Shown piece after piece: positions 1-6,137 of a DNA stretch of 17,133 nucleotides. Source of the stretch: Actinocrinis sp046724665 (GTDB lineage Bacteria > Actinomycetota > Actinomycetes > Streptomycetales > Catenulisporaceae); the NCBI GenBank assembly GCA_046724665.1, contig JBKOWZ010000177.1, positions 1 to 17,133 on the forward strand, read 5' to 3'. Position 1 is the first letter of the stretch, and each line of letters starts with the position of its first letter. The position numbers and the translations under genes are program-made. The notes beneath the pieces were generated by a model, which worked only from the letters and a program-made list of their open reading frames with translations, was not told the DNA's origin and did no database searches.

Positions 1-10
1 ACATTAATCG

Positions 11-48
11 GGTGGGGCGCCCCCCGTCGGGCCCCGGGGGCCCCCACC
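11..48 (-). terminator. Strong GC hairpin, likely terminator of the small secreted-protein gene
   Basis: Directly seen: GGTGGGG at 11-17 pairs with CCCCACC at 42-48. An inner run of C at 20-24 can pair with G at 36-40, so a long GC stem forms. It lies 13 bases past the stop of the secreted-protein gene, which is read on the minus strand. Only a weakly T-containing tail follows, so it would be a terminator without a clear U tract, which is common in actinomycetes. Being symmetric it could also act on a transcript from the left. Confidence 0.5.
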
Positions 49-61
49 ACCGTTTGATTGA

Positions 62-523
62 TCAGTATGAGATGGAGGTGAGACTGCAACTGCGGTAGTT
101 CGTGTAGTAGCCGTAGTAGGCGTACGGGTACAAGCTGCAAACCCAGTTCGCCGTGGCCGTCGAGGTGCCCGGCGTCAGGCTGTAGGTGTAGCCCACCCAG
201 CTGCTGTTCTGGACATAGCCGTTACCGCCGCAGTACGTGTCCAGCGCAACGCTGGTGGCGGTCGTGGGGACGATGAAGGTGACTTCCTTCTCGTAAGCGT
301 TCACCTGGTAGCCGGAGGCTCCCAGCGCCGTGTACGTCCAGCCCGCGCCGTAGTTGATCGCGAAGCCGTACATGAGCGTCCCGTCAGCGCACGTGACGTA
401 CGAGTTGATCGCGCGTCCGCTCGCAGCCGAGGCGGACGACGGCACGACTGCCGCGGACAGAAGCAGGGCGGCGACCGCCGATCCAAGCGCGGTTGCTCTG
501 CGGCGCAAGGCTGTCTTGGCCAT
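62..523 (-). CDS. Small secreted protein of unknown function, Tyr-rich
   Basis: 153 residues. The N-terminus is a classic Sec signal peptide: basic MAKTALRRR, then a hydrophobic Ala/Leu/Val stretch, ending in an Ala-X-Ala-type site around residue 33 (SSASA before ASGRA). The mature part is about 120 residues, with four Cys (VTC, TYC, WVC, RSC) that could form two disulfides. It is rich in Tyr, Ser, Thr and Gly, with a Tyr cluster near the C-terminus (YPYAYYGYY). I do not recognise a family. The composition resembles the many small beta-rich exported proteins of actinomycetes, but no function follows from that. The ATG at 523 is chosen because the signal peptide begins exactly there and no in-frame start lies just upstream. 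An AAGGA sequence lies about 13 bases upstream, which is far for a ribosome site. The gene stands alone, with a hairpin downstream. Confidence 0.75.
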   Translation of the reverse strand: MAKTALRRRATALGSAVAALLLSAAVVPSSASAASGRAINSYVTCADGTLMYGFAINYGAGWTYTALGASGYQVNAYEKEVTFIVPTTATSVALDTYCGGNGYVQNSSWVGYTYSLTPGTSTATANWVCSLYPYAYYGYYTNYRSCSLTSISY

Positions 524-761
524 GAGGACATCACGGTCCTTTCAAGTAATCGAGACGCGACGTGGTCACCGCACGGCGCGTCATCCCGCACGGCAATTAC
601 GCACGAACGCGCGATCCATCGTGGCCGCCCCGGTCAGGGGTCATCGCGGATTCCGTGCACCGCCGAATGCGGCCGAATTTCGGCATACGCCGATCACCTC
701 GCCTGTGGGGCGTTTAGCGCGAGCAGCCGAGCGTGACACAGGGCACAGCGCGAAATTGAAA
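524..761. other. Intergenic region: 5' region of the secreted-protein gene and 3' region of the exporter gene
   Basis: No convincing gene is present; open frames here lack actinomycete codon bias. The only clear structure is an inverted repeat, GCCGAA-T-TTCGGC, at 672-684, with a second CCGAAT copy just left of it near 663-668. It could be an operator for the secreted-protein gene or a weak hairpin after the exporter gene, which ends at 762. I found no confident -35/-10 pair. Confidence 0.35.
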
Positions 762-1865
762 CTAGGCGCCGGTGTCGCTCGTCGGCCGTATGTGCGACGC
801 GGCGATGGCGATGGTGCCGCCGAGCAAGGTGGCGAGCAGCCTCGGACCGACGGTGTGGTTCGCGGTTTCGCCGAGCAGGTCGAGCAGCACGACCACGAAG
901 CCGGTGATGAACACCGAGAACAGGAAGTAGCTCGCGGCGAAGACGATGTAGCCGAGTGCCGCCGTCAGCGCCACGGCGAGCAGCAGCGGCGCGGTGCCGA
1001 GATGGGCGAGCGTGGCCAGGGGTAGGCCGAGCAGGACGCCGAATGCGGTGCCGCCGATCCGGTCAAGGCTGCGCCGGACGGTGAGTACGTGGTCTGTTTT
1101 GAGGACCAGGACGGCGGTGAGCGCTGCCCAGTACGGGTGCGGCAGGCCGAGCAGCAGCGCGGCGCTTTGAGCGACGGCGGCGGTGACGGCCAGGCGCAGC
1201 GCGTGTCGGCCGTGCTCGGTTCTGGCTCCGAGGTGGGTGCGGACTGTGCCGACGAGGTGGTCGGCGAAGGCTCGGGGGCTGCGGCGCGGCTGCGGCTGCT
1301 GGTGTTGGGCGACTGACGCGGCTTCAACCGGTTCGGCGGACACGGCGAGGGCTACCAGCGCGGCCTGGGCGAGTCCGCCGACGAGCACCAGCGCGCCGCG
1401 CACGGCCGCGTCGCGCGGGCCGTCGGGCGTGGACGTGGCGATCAGTAGCCCGGCGGGCCACTGGAGTGCGGCGACGGCGACGCGGTCGCTGAATGCACCG
1501 ACGATGCCGGCTACGTAGGCGAAGAGTGCGGTAACCAGGACGAGCAGTGCCGGCGTCGCTGCGGCGAGCGCGCCGACGAACGCGCCGAGCGCCATGCCTG
1601 ATGCGGCGAGCGCTACGGCGGCTGGCTTCTTGCGGCCCTTGCCGAACATCGCGGCGAAGCCGGCGGGAAGGGCACCGAGGGCGGCGAACGCGCCGTACTG
1701 CGCATGTCCGAGTGCGACGCCGAGCGACAGCGGAAGCATCACGCCTGCGGCGAGCTGTACGCCGTGCACGGGCGCGAGTGCGGCGCGCGGGATGTGAGTG
1801 ATCCGGCGCGGGGAGCGCAGTTCCCGAACGGTGTCGTTGTAGCCGGACACGAAGTGGATCGACAT
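762..1865 (-). CDS. FUSC-family inner-membrane exporter (aromatic-acid exporter-like)
   Basis: 367 residues from the chosen start. Two blocks of hydrophobic helices (roughly residues 30-180 and 240-355) are separated by a hydrophilic Gln/Pro/Arg linker with basic runs. The second block begins with HPYWAALTAVLVLKTDH followed by a basic VRRSLDRIGGTAFGVLLG segment, the signature of the fusaric-acid-resistance (FUSC) / AaeB-YccS superfamily. Members export aromatic carboxylates or similar weak acids. At 367 residues it is about half the size of full-length AaeB, which is usual for short actinomycete versions. No membrane-fusion partner (AaeA) is next to it. Start choice: ATG at 1865 has a strong GGGGGGAGGT ribosome site at 1873-1882, 7 bases upstream; the longer frame up to 1961 adds 32 residues that look non-coding. 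It is divergent from the LysR gene, its probable regulator. The substrate is unknown. Confidence 0.8.
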   Translation of the reverse strand: MSIHFVSGYNDTVRELRSPRRITHIPRAALAPVHGVQLAAGVMLPLSLGVALGHAQYGAFAALGALPAGFAAMFGKGRKKPAAVALAASGMALGAFVGALAAATPALLVLVTALFAYVAGIVGAFSDRVAVAALQWPAGLLIATSTPDGPRDAAVRGALVLVGGLAQAALVALAVSAEPVEAASVAQHQQPQPRRSPRAFADHLVGTVRTHLGARTEHGRHALRLAVTAAVAQSAALLLGLPHPYWAALTAVLVLKTDHVLTVRRSLDRIGGTAFGVLLGLPLATLAHLGTAPLLLAVALTAALGYIVFAASYFLFSVFITGFVVVLLDLLGETANHTVGPRLLATLLGGTIAIAASHIRPTSDTGA

Positions 1866-1872
1866 GTGCTGG

Positions 1873-1882
1873 ACCTCCCCCC
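1873..1882 (-). promoter_or_regulatory. Ribosome binding site of the FUSC exporter
   Basis: The minus strand reads GGGGGGAGGT, ending 7 bases before the ATG at 1865. This match to the Shine-Dalgarno consensus fixes the start and rules out the 32-residue upstream extension. Confidence 0.7.
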
Positions 1883-1924
1883 GAGGTGCGTCAAGGCGGG
1901 CGACGCATCTTCGGGTCGTCCCCG

Positions 1925-1946
1925 CCGCGTCCCCTGAGGGACGCGG
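1925..1946. promoter_or_regulatory. Perfect palindrome in the exporter/LysR divergent promoter region
   Basis: Arms CCGCGTCCC (1925-1933) and GGGACGCGG (1938-1946) are exact inverted repeats around a 4-base CTGA centre. It lies 60 bp upstream of the exporter ATG and 95 bp upstream of the LysR ATG, with no gene to terminate from either side. A protein-binding operator is therefore more likely than a terminator. A second pair of matching half sites, GACGCATC (1902-1909) and GATGCGTC (1980-1987), flanks it. Confidence 0.45.
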
Positions 1947-2011
1947 TCGAGGCGACTCCATGGTGACGCACGCTCGGGTGATGCGTCCAATAACCTCGGC
2001 TCACGATTTCG

Positions 2012-2026
2012 ATGCGTGTCGCGCAT
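2012..2026. promoter_or_regulatory. Candidate LysR-type box (T-N11-A) upstream of the LysR gene
   Basis: ATGCG (2012-2016) and CGCAT (2022-2026) form an inverted repeat with a 5-base centre; T2013 and A2025 give the T-N11-A pattern typical of LysR-family sites. It sits 14 bases from the LysR start, a position suited to autoregulation. A TAAGAA at 2028-2033, 7 bases before the ATG, could be a -10 element for a leaderless transcript, since no good ribosome site is visible. Confidence 0.45.
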
Positions 2027-2040
2027 GTAAGAATCCACGT

Positions 2041-2946
2041 ATGCAGATCGACGAATTGCGCTGGTTCGCCGTGTTGTGCGAGACGGGGAACGTCGGGCGG
2101 GCCGCCGCCGAGCTCGGGCTGTCGCAGCCGGGGCTCTCGCGCGCGCTGGCCCGGCTTGAGGCGGAACTCGGCGCGCCGCTGTTCGACCGCAGGGGCCGGG
2201 TGCTGGCCCTGAACCGCTACGGCGAGGCGTACCTCGCGTACGCGCGGCGGGTGCTGAGCGAGGCGGAGGCGGGGCGGCGCGCGGTGGCGGAGCTGGCCAG
2301 CCCGGAGTCGGGGACGGTGGCGATGGCGTTCCTGCACACGGTGGGCACCTGGCTGGTGCCCCGGCTGCTGCTCTCGTTCCGGGCCGAGTACCCGGGGGTG
2401 CGCTTCCAGCTGATCCAGGGCGGATCGGCGACCAATCTGGCCGCGCTCGATCGGGGCGAGGTGGACCTCGCGATCACCTCGCCGCGCCCGGCGGGCGCGG
2501 GGCTGGCCTGGCGGCCGCTGCGCCGGGAGCGACTGTACCTGGCCGTGCCGGTGGGGCACCGGTTCGCGCAGCGCCGGCGGGTGCGGCTGGCCGAGGCCGC
2601 GGCGGAGACCTTCGTGGCGAACAAGCCGGGCACCGGTCTGCGCGAGTCGAGCGAGGAGCTGTGGCGGGAGGCGGGCATGACGCCGTCGATCGCGTTCGAG
2701 GGCGACGACGTGGCGACGCTGCGCGGGATGGTCGCGGTCGGCCTCGGCGTCGCGGTGCTGCCGCGCGCCCGCACCTACGACGGCGGGGTGGACCGCGCCG
2801 GCGATCCGTGGCTGCGCTACATCCCGCTGGCCGGGACCGGCGGCTCGCGGGAGCTCGGGCTGGTGTGGCGCGAGGACCGGTGGGCCTCGCCCGCGGTGAC
2901 GGCGTTCCGGGAGTCGGTGCTGGCGATCGGGCCGGAGCTGCCGTGA
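2041..2946 (+). CDS. LysR-family transcriptional regulator
   Basis: 301 residues, the normal size for the family (about 300). Residues 1-60 hold the winged helix-turn-helix: MQIDELRWFAVLCETGNVGR, then AAAELGLSQPGLSRALARLE and the typical LGAPLFDR. The rest (about 90-295) is the periplasmic-binding-protein-like effector domain, including the VDLAITSPRP segment and GVAVLPRA near the C-terminus. Start choice: the ATG at 2041 gives the canonical LysR N-terminus, and the longer in-frame extension upstream reads as intergenic DNA. It diverges from the FUSC exporter, and LysR proteins commonly control the neighbouring divergent gene; the classic parallel is AaeR with the AaeAB aromatic-acid exporter. 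The effector is probably a small aromatic or organic acid, by inference only. It converges on the sirtuin gene with a 10-base gap. Confidence 0.9.
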   Translation: MQIDELRWFAVLCETGNVGRAAAELGLSQPGLSRALARLEAELGAPLFDRRGRVLALNRYGEAYLAYARRVLSEAEAGRRAVAELASPESGTVAMAFLHTVGTWLVPRLLLSFRAEYPGVRFQLIQGGSATNLAALDRGEVDLAITSPRPAGAGLAWRPLRRERLYLAVPVGHRFAQRRRVRLAEAAAETFVANKPGTGLRESSEELWREAGMTPSIAFEGDDVATLRGMVAVGLGVAVLPRARTYDGGVDRAGDPWLRYIPLAGTGGSRELGLVWREDRWASPAVTAFRESVLAIGPELP

Positions 2947-2956
2947 GAGAGGGGTG

Positions 2957-3706
2957 TCAGGCGGCTGCGATGAGGTCGGCGACGATGCGTGGCAGGGCCT
3001 CGGAGATCGGCTCGCGGATCACCTCGGTGGCCAGTTCGTCGTACGGCGTCGGGTCGTTGTTCACGATGACCAGGTCGGCCCCGCTGGAGACGGCCAGCTC
3101 GCAGAGTCCCGCGGCCGGGTGCACCCGCAGCGAGGTGCCGACCGCGAGGAAGATCTCGCAGGCCCGCGCGTAGACCGCGGCCTGGCCGATGACGTGCTCG
3201 TCGAGCGGCTCGCCGAACATGATCACGGCCGACTTGAGGATGCCGCCGCACTGGAGGCAGGCCGGGTCGGGTTCTCCGGCGGCGATCCGGTCGAGCGTCG
3301 CACGCATCGGGGCGCGGGCGTCGCAGGACACGCAGACCACCTCCAGCATGTTGCCGTGCAGCTCGAGCACCTTCCGCTCGCTGGACCCGGCGCGGTGGTG
3401 CAGCCGGTCGATGTTCTGGGTGAGGATGCGCACGGAGCGGCCCGAGCACTCCAGATCGACCAGCGCGCGGTGGCCGGCGTTGGGCGTGGCCGTCCACGCC
3501 GGGTTGTCCCGCCTGGCCTGCCAGGAGCGCACCCGCACCTGCGGGTCGGCCACGTAGTTCTGGTAGGTCGAGGCCAGCTCGGCGACCGGGTTCTTCGTCC
3601 ACAGCCCCTGCGGCCCCCGGAAGTCCGGGATGCCGGAGTCGGTTGAGATGCCCGCGCCGGTGAGCACGGCGATCGGTCCGGTACGTCCGCGCCAGTCGTC
3701 TGCCAT
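2957..3706 (-). CDS. Sir2-family NAD-dependent protein deacylase (sirtuin)
   Basis: 249 residues from ATG 3706; a GTG at 3712 would add two. It removes acyl groups from lysines using NAD+, giving nicotinamide and O-acyl-ADP-ribose. Numbering from the GTG start, seen features are: GAGIS at 19-23 followed by SGIPDFRG (NAD binding), TQNID at 98-102, the catalytic His in LHGN at 119, and four Cys in two pairs, CVSC (127/130) and CLQC (152/155), which bind structural zinc. GTSLRVHPAAG and the IVNND segment complete the Rossmann fold. All key residues are present, so it should be active. It is shorter than nuclear sirtuins and close to bacterial CobB-type enzymes. It lies 20 bases behind the Lrp gene on the same strand and is probably co-transcribed with it. 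In actinomycetes such enzymes often act on acetyl-CoA synthetase or other metabolic enzymes; the target here is unknown. Confidence 0.92.
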   Translation of the reverse strand: MADDWRGRTGPIAVLTGAGISTDSGIPDFRGPQGLWTKNPVAELASTYQNYVADPQVRVRSWQARRDNPAWTATPNAGHRALVDLECSGRSVRILTQNIDRLHHRAGSSERKVLELHGNMLEVVCVSCDARAPMRATLDRIAAGEPDPACLQCGGILKSAVIMFGEPLDEHVIGQAAVYARACEIFLAVGTSLRVHPAAGLCELAVSSGADLVIVNNDPTPYDELATEVIREPISEALPRIVADLIAAA

Positions 3707-3726
3707 GACCACTACGGTACGGCGCG

Positions 3727-4191
3727 CTACCCCACCGGGTCGGGTTCCGGCAGGTGCGCCGGCTGGCGGCCGTCGAACGCGGTCGAGAGCACGATCGTGG
3801 TGCGGGTCGAAACGTTCGCGGCCGAGCGGATCCTCGCCAGCAGCGCCTCCAGCGCGCCAGGCGTGGCGACGTGCACCTTGAGGATGTAGTTCTCGTCCCC
3901 GGCCACCGAGTGGCAGGACTCGATCTCGCTCAGGCCCTTGAGCCGGTCCGGCACGTCGTCCGGGGCGGCCGGGTCGAAGGGCTTGACGGAGATGAAGGCG
4001 GTCAGCGGCAGGCCGACGGCCTCGGGGTCCACCACGGCCCGGTAGCCCTTGATCACGCCGCGCTGCTCCAGCCTGCGCACCCGCTGGTGCGCCGCGGACG
4101 TGGAAAGCCCGGTCGCCTTGCCGAGGTCGGTGTAGCTCATCCGGCCGTCGTCCAGCAGCAGCCGCACGATCCGCCTGTCGATCTCCTCCAT
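3727..4191 (-). CDS. Lrp/AsnC-family transcriptional regulator
   Basis: 154 residues, the standard family length. Residues 1-60 are the AsnC-type helix-turn-helix: EEIDRRIVRLLLDDGRMSYT, then DLGKATGLSTSAAHQRVRRL and the wing EQRGVIKGYRAVVDPEAVGL. Residues 65-140 form the RAM (regulation of amino-acid metabolism) ligand and oligomerisation domain: AFISVKPF, the conserved ESCHSVAGDENYILKV segment, and the TTIVLST strand. Start choice: ATG at 4191 follows a GGGGGA ribosome site and begins the canonical MEEIDRRI; the much longer frame upstream overlaps the HSP90 gene and is a shadow. It is followed by the sirtuin gene, and its promoter region is shared with the divergent HSP90 operon. Likely an amino-acid-responsive regulator of itself and possibly of its neighbours. 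Confidence 0.92.
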   Translation of the reverse strand: MEEIDRRIVRLLLDDGRMSYTDLGKATGLSTSAAHQRVRRLEQRGVIKGYRAVVDPEAVGLPLTAFISVKPFDPAAPDDVPDRLKGLSEIESCHSVAGDENYILKVHVATPGALEALLARIRSAANVSTRTTIVLSTAFDGRQPAHLPEPDPVG

Positions 4192-4220
4192 TCCCCCACG
4201 GTATCGGGTGCGGGCCGTGT

Positions 4221-4260
4221 TATTCGAAAGCGGCGGCAATCGCATGCGGGGTATTCGAAA
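4221..4260. promoter_or_regulatory. Paired TATTCGAAA sites between lrp and the HSP90 gene
   Basis: Two identical 9-mers, TATTCGAAA, occur at 4221-4229 and 4252-4260. They are 31 bp apart start to start, about three DNA turns, so both lie on the same helix face. Each contains the palindrome TTCGAA. Between them is an 8-bp palindrome, CGCATGCG (4241-4248). The whole divergent gap is only 81 bp, so any bound protein would affect both promoters. The Lrp-family product encoded alongside is the obvious candidate binder (inference). Confidence 0.45.
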
Positions 4261-4272
4261 CAGGGCAGCGCG

Positions 4273-6132
4273 ATGTCCGAGGCCTCCCCTACGATCGGCC
4301 GCATGCCCGACAACGCTGCGCCCGCCGACGTCCACGCCTTCCAGGTAGACCTGCGCGGCCTGGTCGATCTGCTCTCGCACCACCTCTACTCGTCGCCGCG
4401 GGTTTACATCCGCGAGCTGTTGCAGAACGCGGTGGACGCGGTCACCGCCCGGCTCGGCGCGGATCCGGCGGCGCCGAGCGGGATCCGGATCGCGGCGGAC
4501 GGCGCCTCGGTGCGGGTCGAGGACCCGGGGATCGGGCTGACCGTGGCGGACGTGCACCGGTTCCTGGCCACGATCGGCCGCTCCTCGAAGCGCGACGACC
4601 TGGCCGGAGCGCGCCGGGAGTTCCTCGGCCAGTTCGGCATCGGGCTGCTGGCCTGCTTCACCGTCGCGGACACCATCCGGGTGACCACGCGCTCGGCCGC
4701 GGACCCCGCGGCGGCGCCGGTCGAGTGGCTGGCGACGTCCGACGGCCGCTACACGATCAGGCAGCTGCCGCCCGGCGAGCGCACCGAGCCGGGCACCACC
4801 GTGCTGCTGACGCCGCGTCCGGGCGCGGAGCGCTGGTTCGCGCCGGACCGGGTCGCCGCGTTGGCCCGCGACTTCGGCGCGCTGCTGCCGTACGAGGTCG
4901 TGGTCGAGACCGCGCAGGGTCCGGTGCGTACCACCGACAGCCCGCCGGTCTGGGACCGCGAGTACGTCTCCCCTGCCGCGCGGCGGCTGGCGCTGTTCGA
5001 GTACGGAGAACGCACGCTCGGCTTCGCCGCGCTGGACGTGATCGAGCTCGCCGTGCCGCTGGCCGGGGTGCGCGGGGCGGCGTATGTGCTGCCGTCGGCG
5101 GCGAACCCGACCGAGGCGGGGCGGCACCGGGTGCACCTGAAGGGCATGCTGCTCTCGGACGCGACCACCGGGCTGCTGCCGGAGTGGGCATTCTTCGTGC
5201 GCTGCGTCATCGACACCGACACGCTGCGGCCGACCGCGTCGCGCGAGGGCCTGTACGAGGACGAGACGCTGGCCGCGGTGCGCGAGGCGCTGGGGGTGCG
5301 GATCCGCGACTGGCTGACCGGGCTGGCGGCCGAGGATCCGAACCGGCTGGCCGCGTTCCTGTCGGTGCACGCGCTCGGGGTGAAGGCGCTGGCCCGGCAC
5401 GACCAGGAGCTGCTGCGGATCATGCTGCCGTTCCTGGAGTTCGAGACCACCGACGGCCGGCTGCCGCTGACCGAGTTCGCCCGCAACCATCCGACGATCC
5501 ACCTGGCCCGCACCGTTGACGAGTTCCGGCAGGTGGCGCCGATCGCGGCGGCGCAGGGCATCGGCGTGGTCAACGGCGGCTACACGTACGACGCGGACCT
5601 CGTCGAGCAGCTGCCGCAGGTGATCCCGGGCGTGGTGGTCGGCGAGCTGGGCGCGGACGTGGTGACGGCGCACCTGGATCTGGTGGATCCGGCTCAGGAG
5701 CTGGCGCTGGCCGGCTTCCTGGCGGCGGCCCGGGCGGTGCTCGACCCGCTGGACTGCGACGTGGTGCTGCGGGCCTTCGCCCCGGTGTCGGTGCCCGCGC
5801 TGCATCTGGACAGCCGGGAGGCGCGGCACGAGCGGACCCGCGCGCAGACCGAGGCGGCGGCGGACGAGCTGTGGGCGCAGATCCTCGGCGCGCTCAAGTC
5901 CTCGGCGCCGCGGGCGCAGCTGGTGCTCAACCACAACAGCCCGGTGGTGCGCCGGCTGACCGGGATCGGCGACCGGGCGCTGCTGACCACCGCGGTGGAG
6001 GCGCTGTACGGCCAGGCGCTGCTGATGACGCACCGTCCGCTGCGTCCGGCGGACACGGCCCTGCTGAACCGGGCCTTCGGCGACCTGTTGGCCTGGGCCT
6101 CGCTGGCCGCGCGGGCCGGGGACGAGGTCTGA
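4273..6132 (+). CDS. HSP90-family ATP-dependent chaperone (HtpG-like)
   Basis: 619 residues from ATG 4273; an in-frame ATG at 4303 gives 609. Neither start has a strong ribosome site, so the start is uncertain by 10 residues. The N-terminal GHKL ATPase is intact: E48 and N52 in RELLQNAVDAV, the DPGIG loop at 84-88, GRSSK near 102-106, and the Gly-rich lid motif GQFGIG at 119-124. The middle domain carries the SREGLY segment (R324), equivalent to the SREML stretch with the ATP-contacting Arg of HtpG/Hsp90. Length is close to E. coli HtpG (624), but sequence in the middle and C-terminal parts is divergent, as in the actinomycete 'HSP90 family protein' subgroup. The chain ends in AGDEV, an acidic tail followed by Val. 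It is first in an operon with two helical-repeat/TPR proteins and a flavin oxidoreductase. Substrates are unknown. Confidence 0.9.
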   Translation: MSEASPTIGRMPDNAAPADVHAFQVDLRGLVDLLSHHLYSSPRVYIRELLQNAVDAVTARLGADPAAPSGIRIAADGASVRVEDPGIGLTVADVHRFLATIGRSSKRDDLAGARREFLGQFGIGLLACFTVADTIRVTTRSAADPAAAPVEWLATSDGRYTIRQLPPGERTEPGTTVLLTPRPGAERWFAPDRVAALARDFGALLPYEVVVETAQGPVRTTDSPPVWDREYVSPAARRLALFEYGERTLGFAALDVIELAVPLAGVRGAAYVLPSAANPTEAGRHRVHLKGMLLSDATTGLLPEWAFFVRCVIDTDTLRPTASREGLYEDETLAAVREALGVRIRDWLTGLAAEDPNRLAAFLSVHALGVKALARHDQELLRIMLPFLEFETTDGRLPLTEFARNHPTIHLARTVDEFRQVAPIAAAQGIGVVNGGYTYDADLVEQLPQVIPGVVVGELGADVVTAHLDLVDPAQELALAGFLAAARAVLDPLDCDVVLRAFAPVSVPALHLDSREARHERTRAQTEAAADELWAQILGALKSSAPRAQLVLNHNSPVVRRLTGIGDRALLTTAVEALYGQALLMTHRPLRPADTALLNRAFGDLLAWASLAARAGDEV

Positions 6133-6137
6133 GCGCG

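Noticed and set aside
1866..1961. 32-residue extension of the FUSC exporter
   Set aside because: It lies across the regulatory palindrome, and a strong ribosome site fits the ATG at 1865.
3754..4272. Upstream extension of the HSP90 frame by 173 residues
   Set aside because: It runs through the Lrp gene on the other strand and has no HSP90 similarity; the HSP90 fold begins right after 4303.
3727..6033. A 768-residue minus-strand open frame opposite the HSP90 gene
   Set aside because: Only its last 154 codons (the Lrp protein) are real. The rest is an Arg/Gln/His-rich antisense shadow of the GC-rich HSP90 coding strand.
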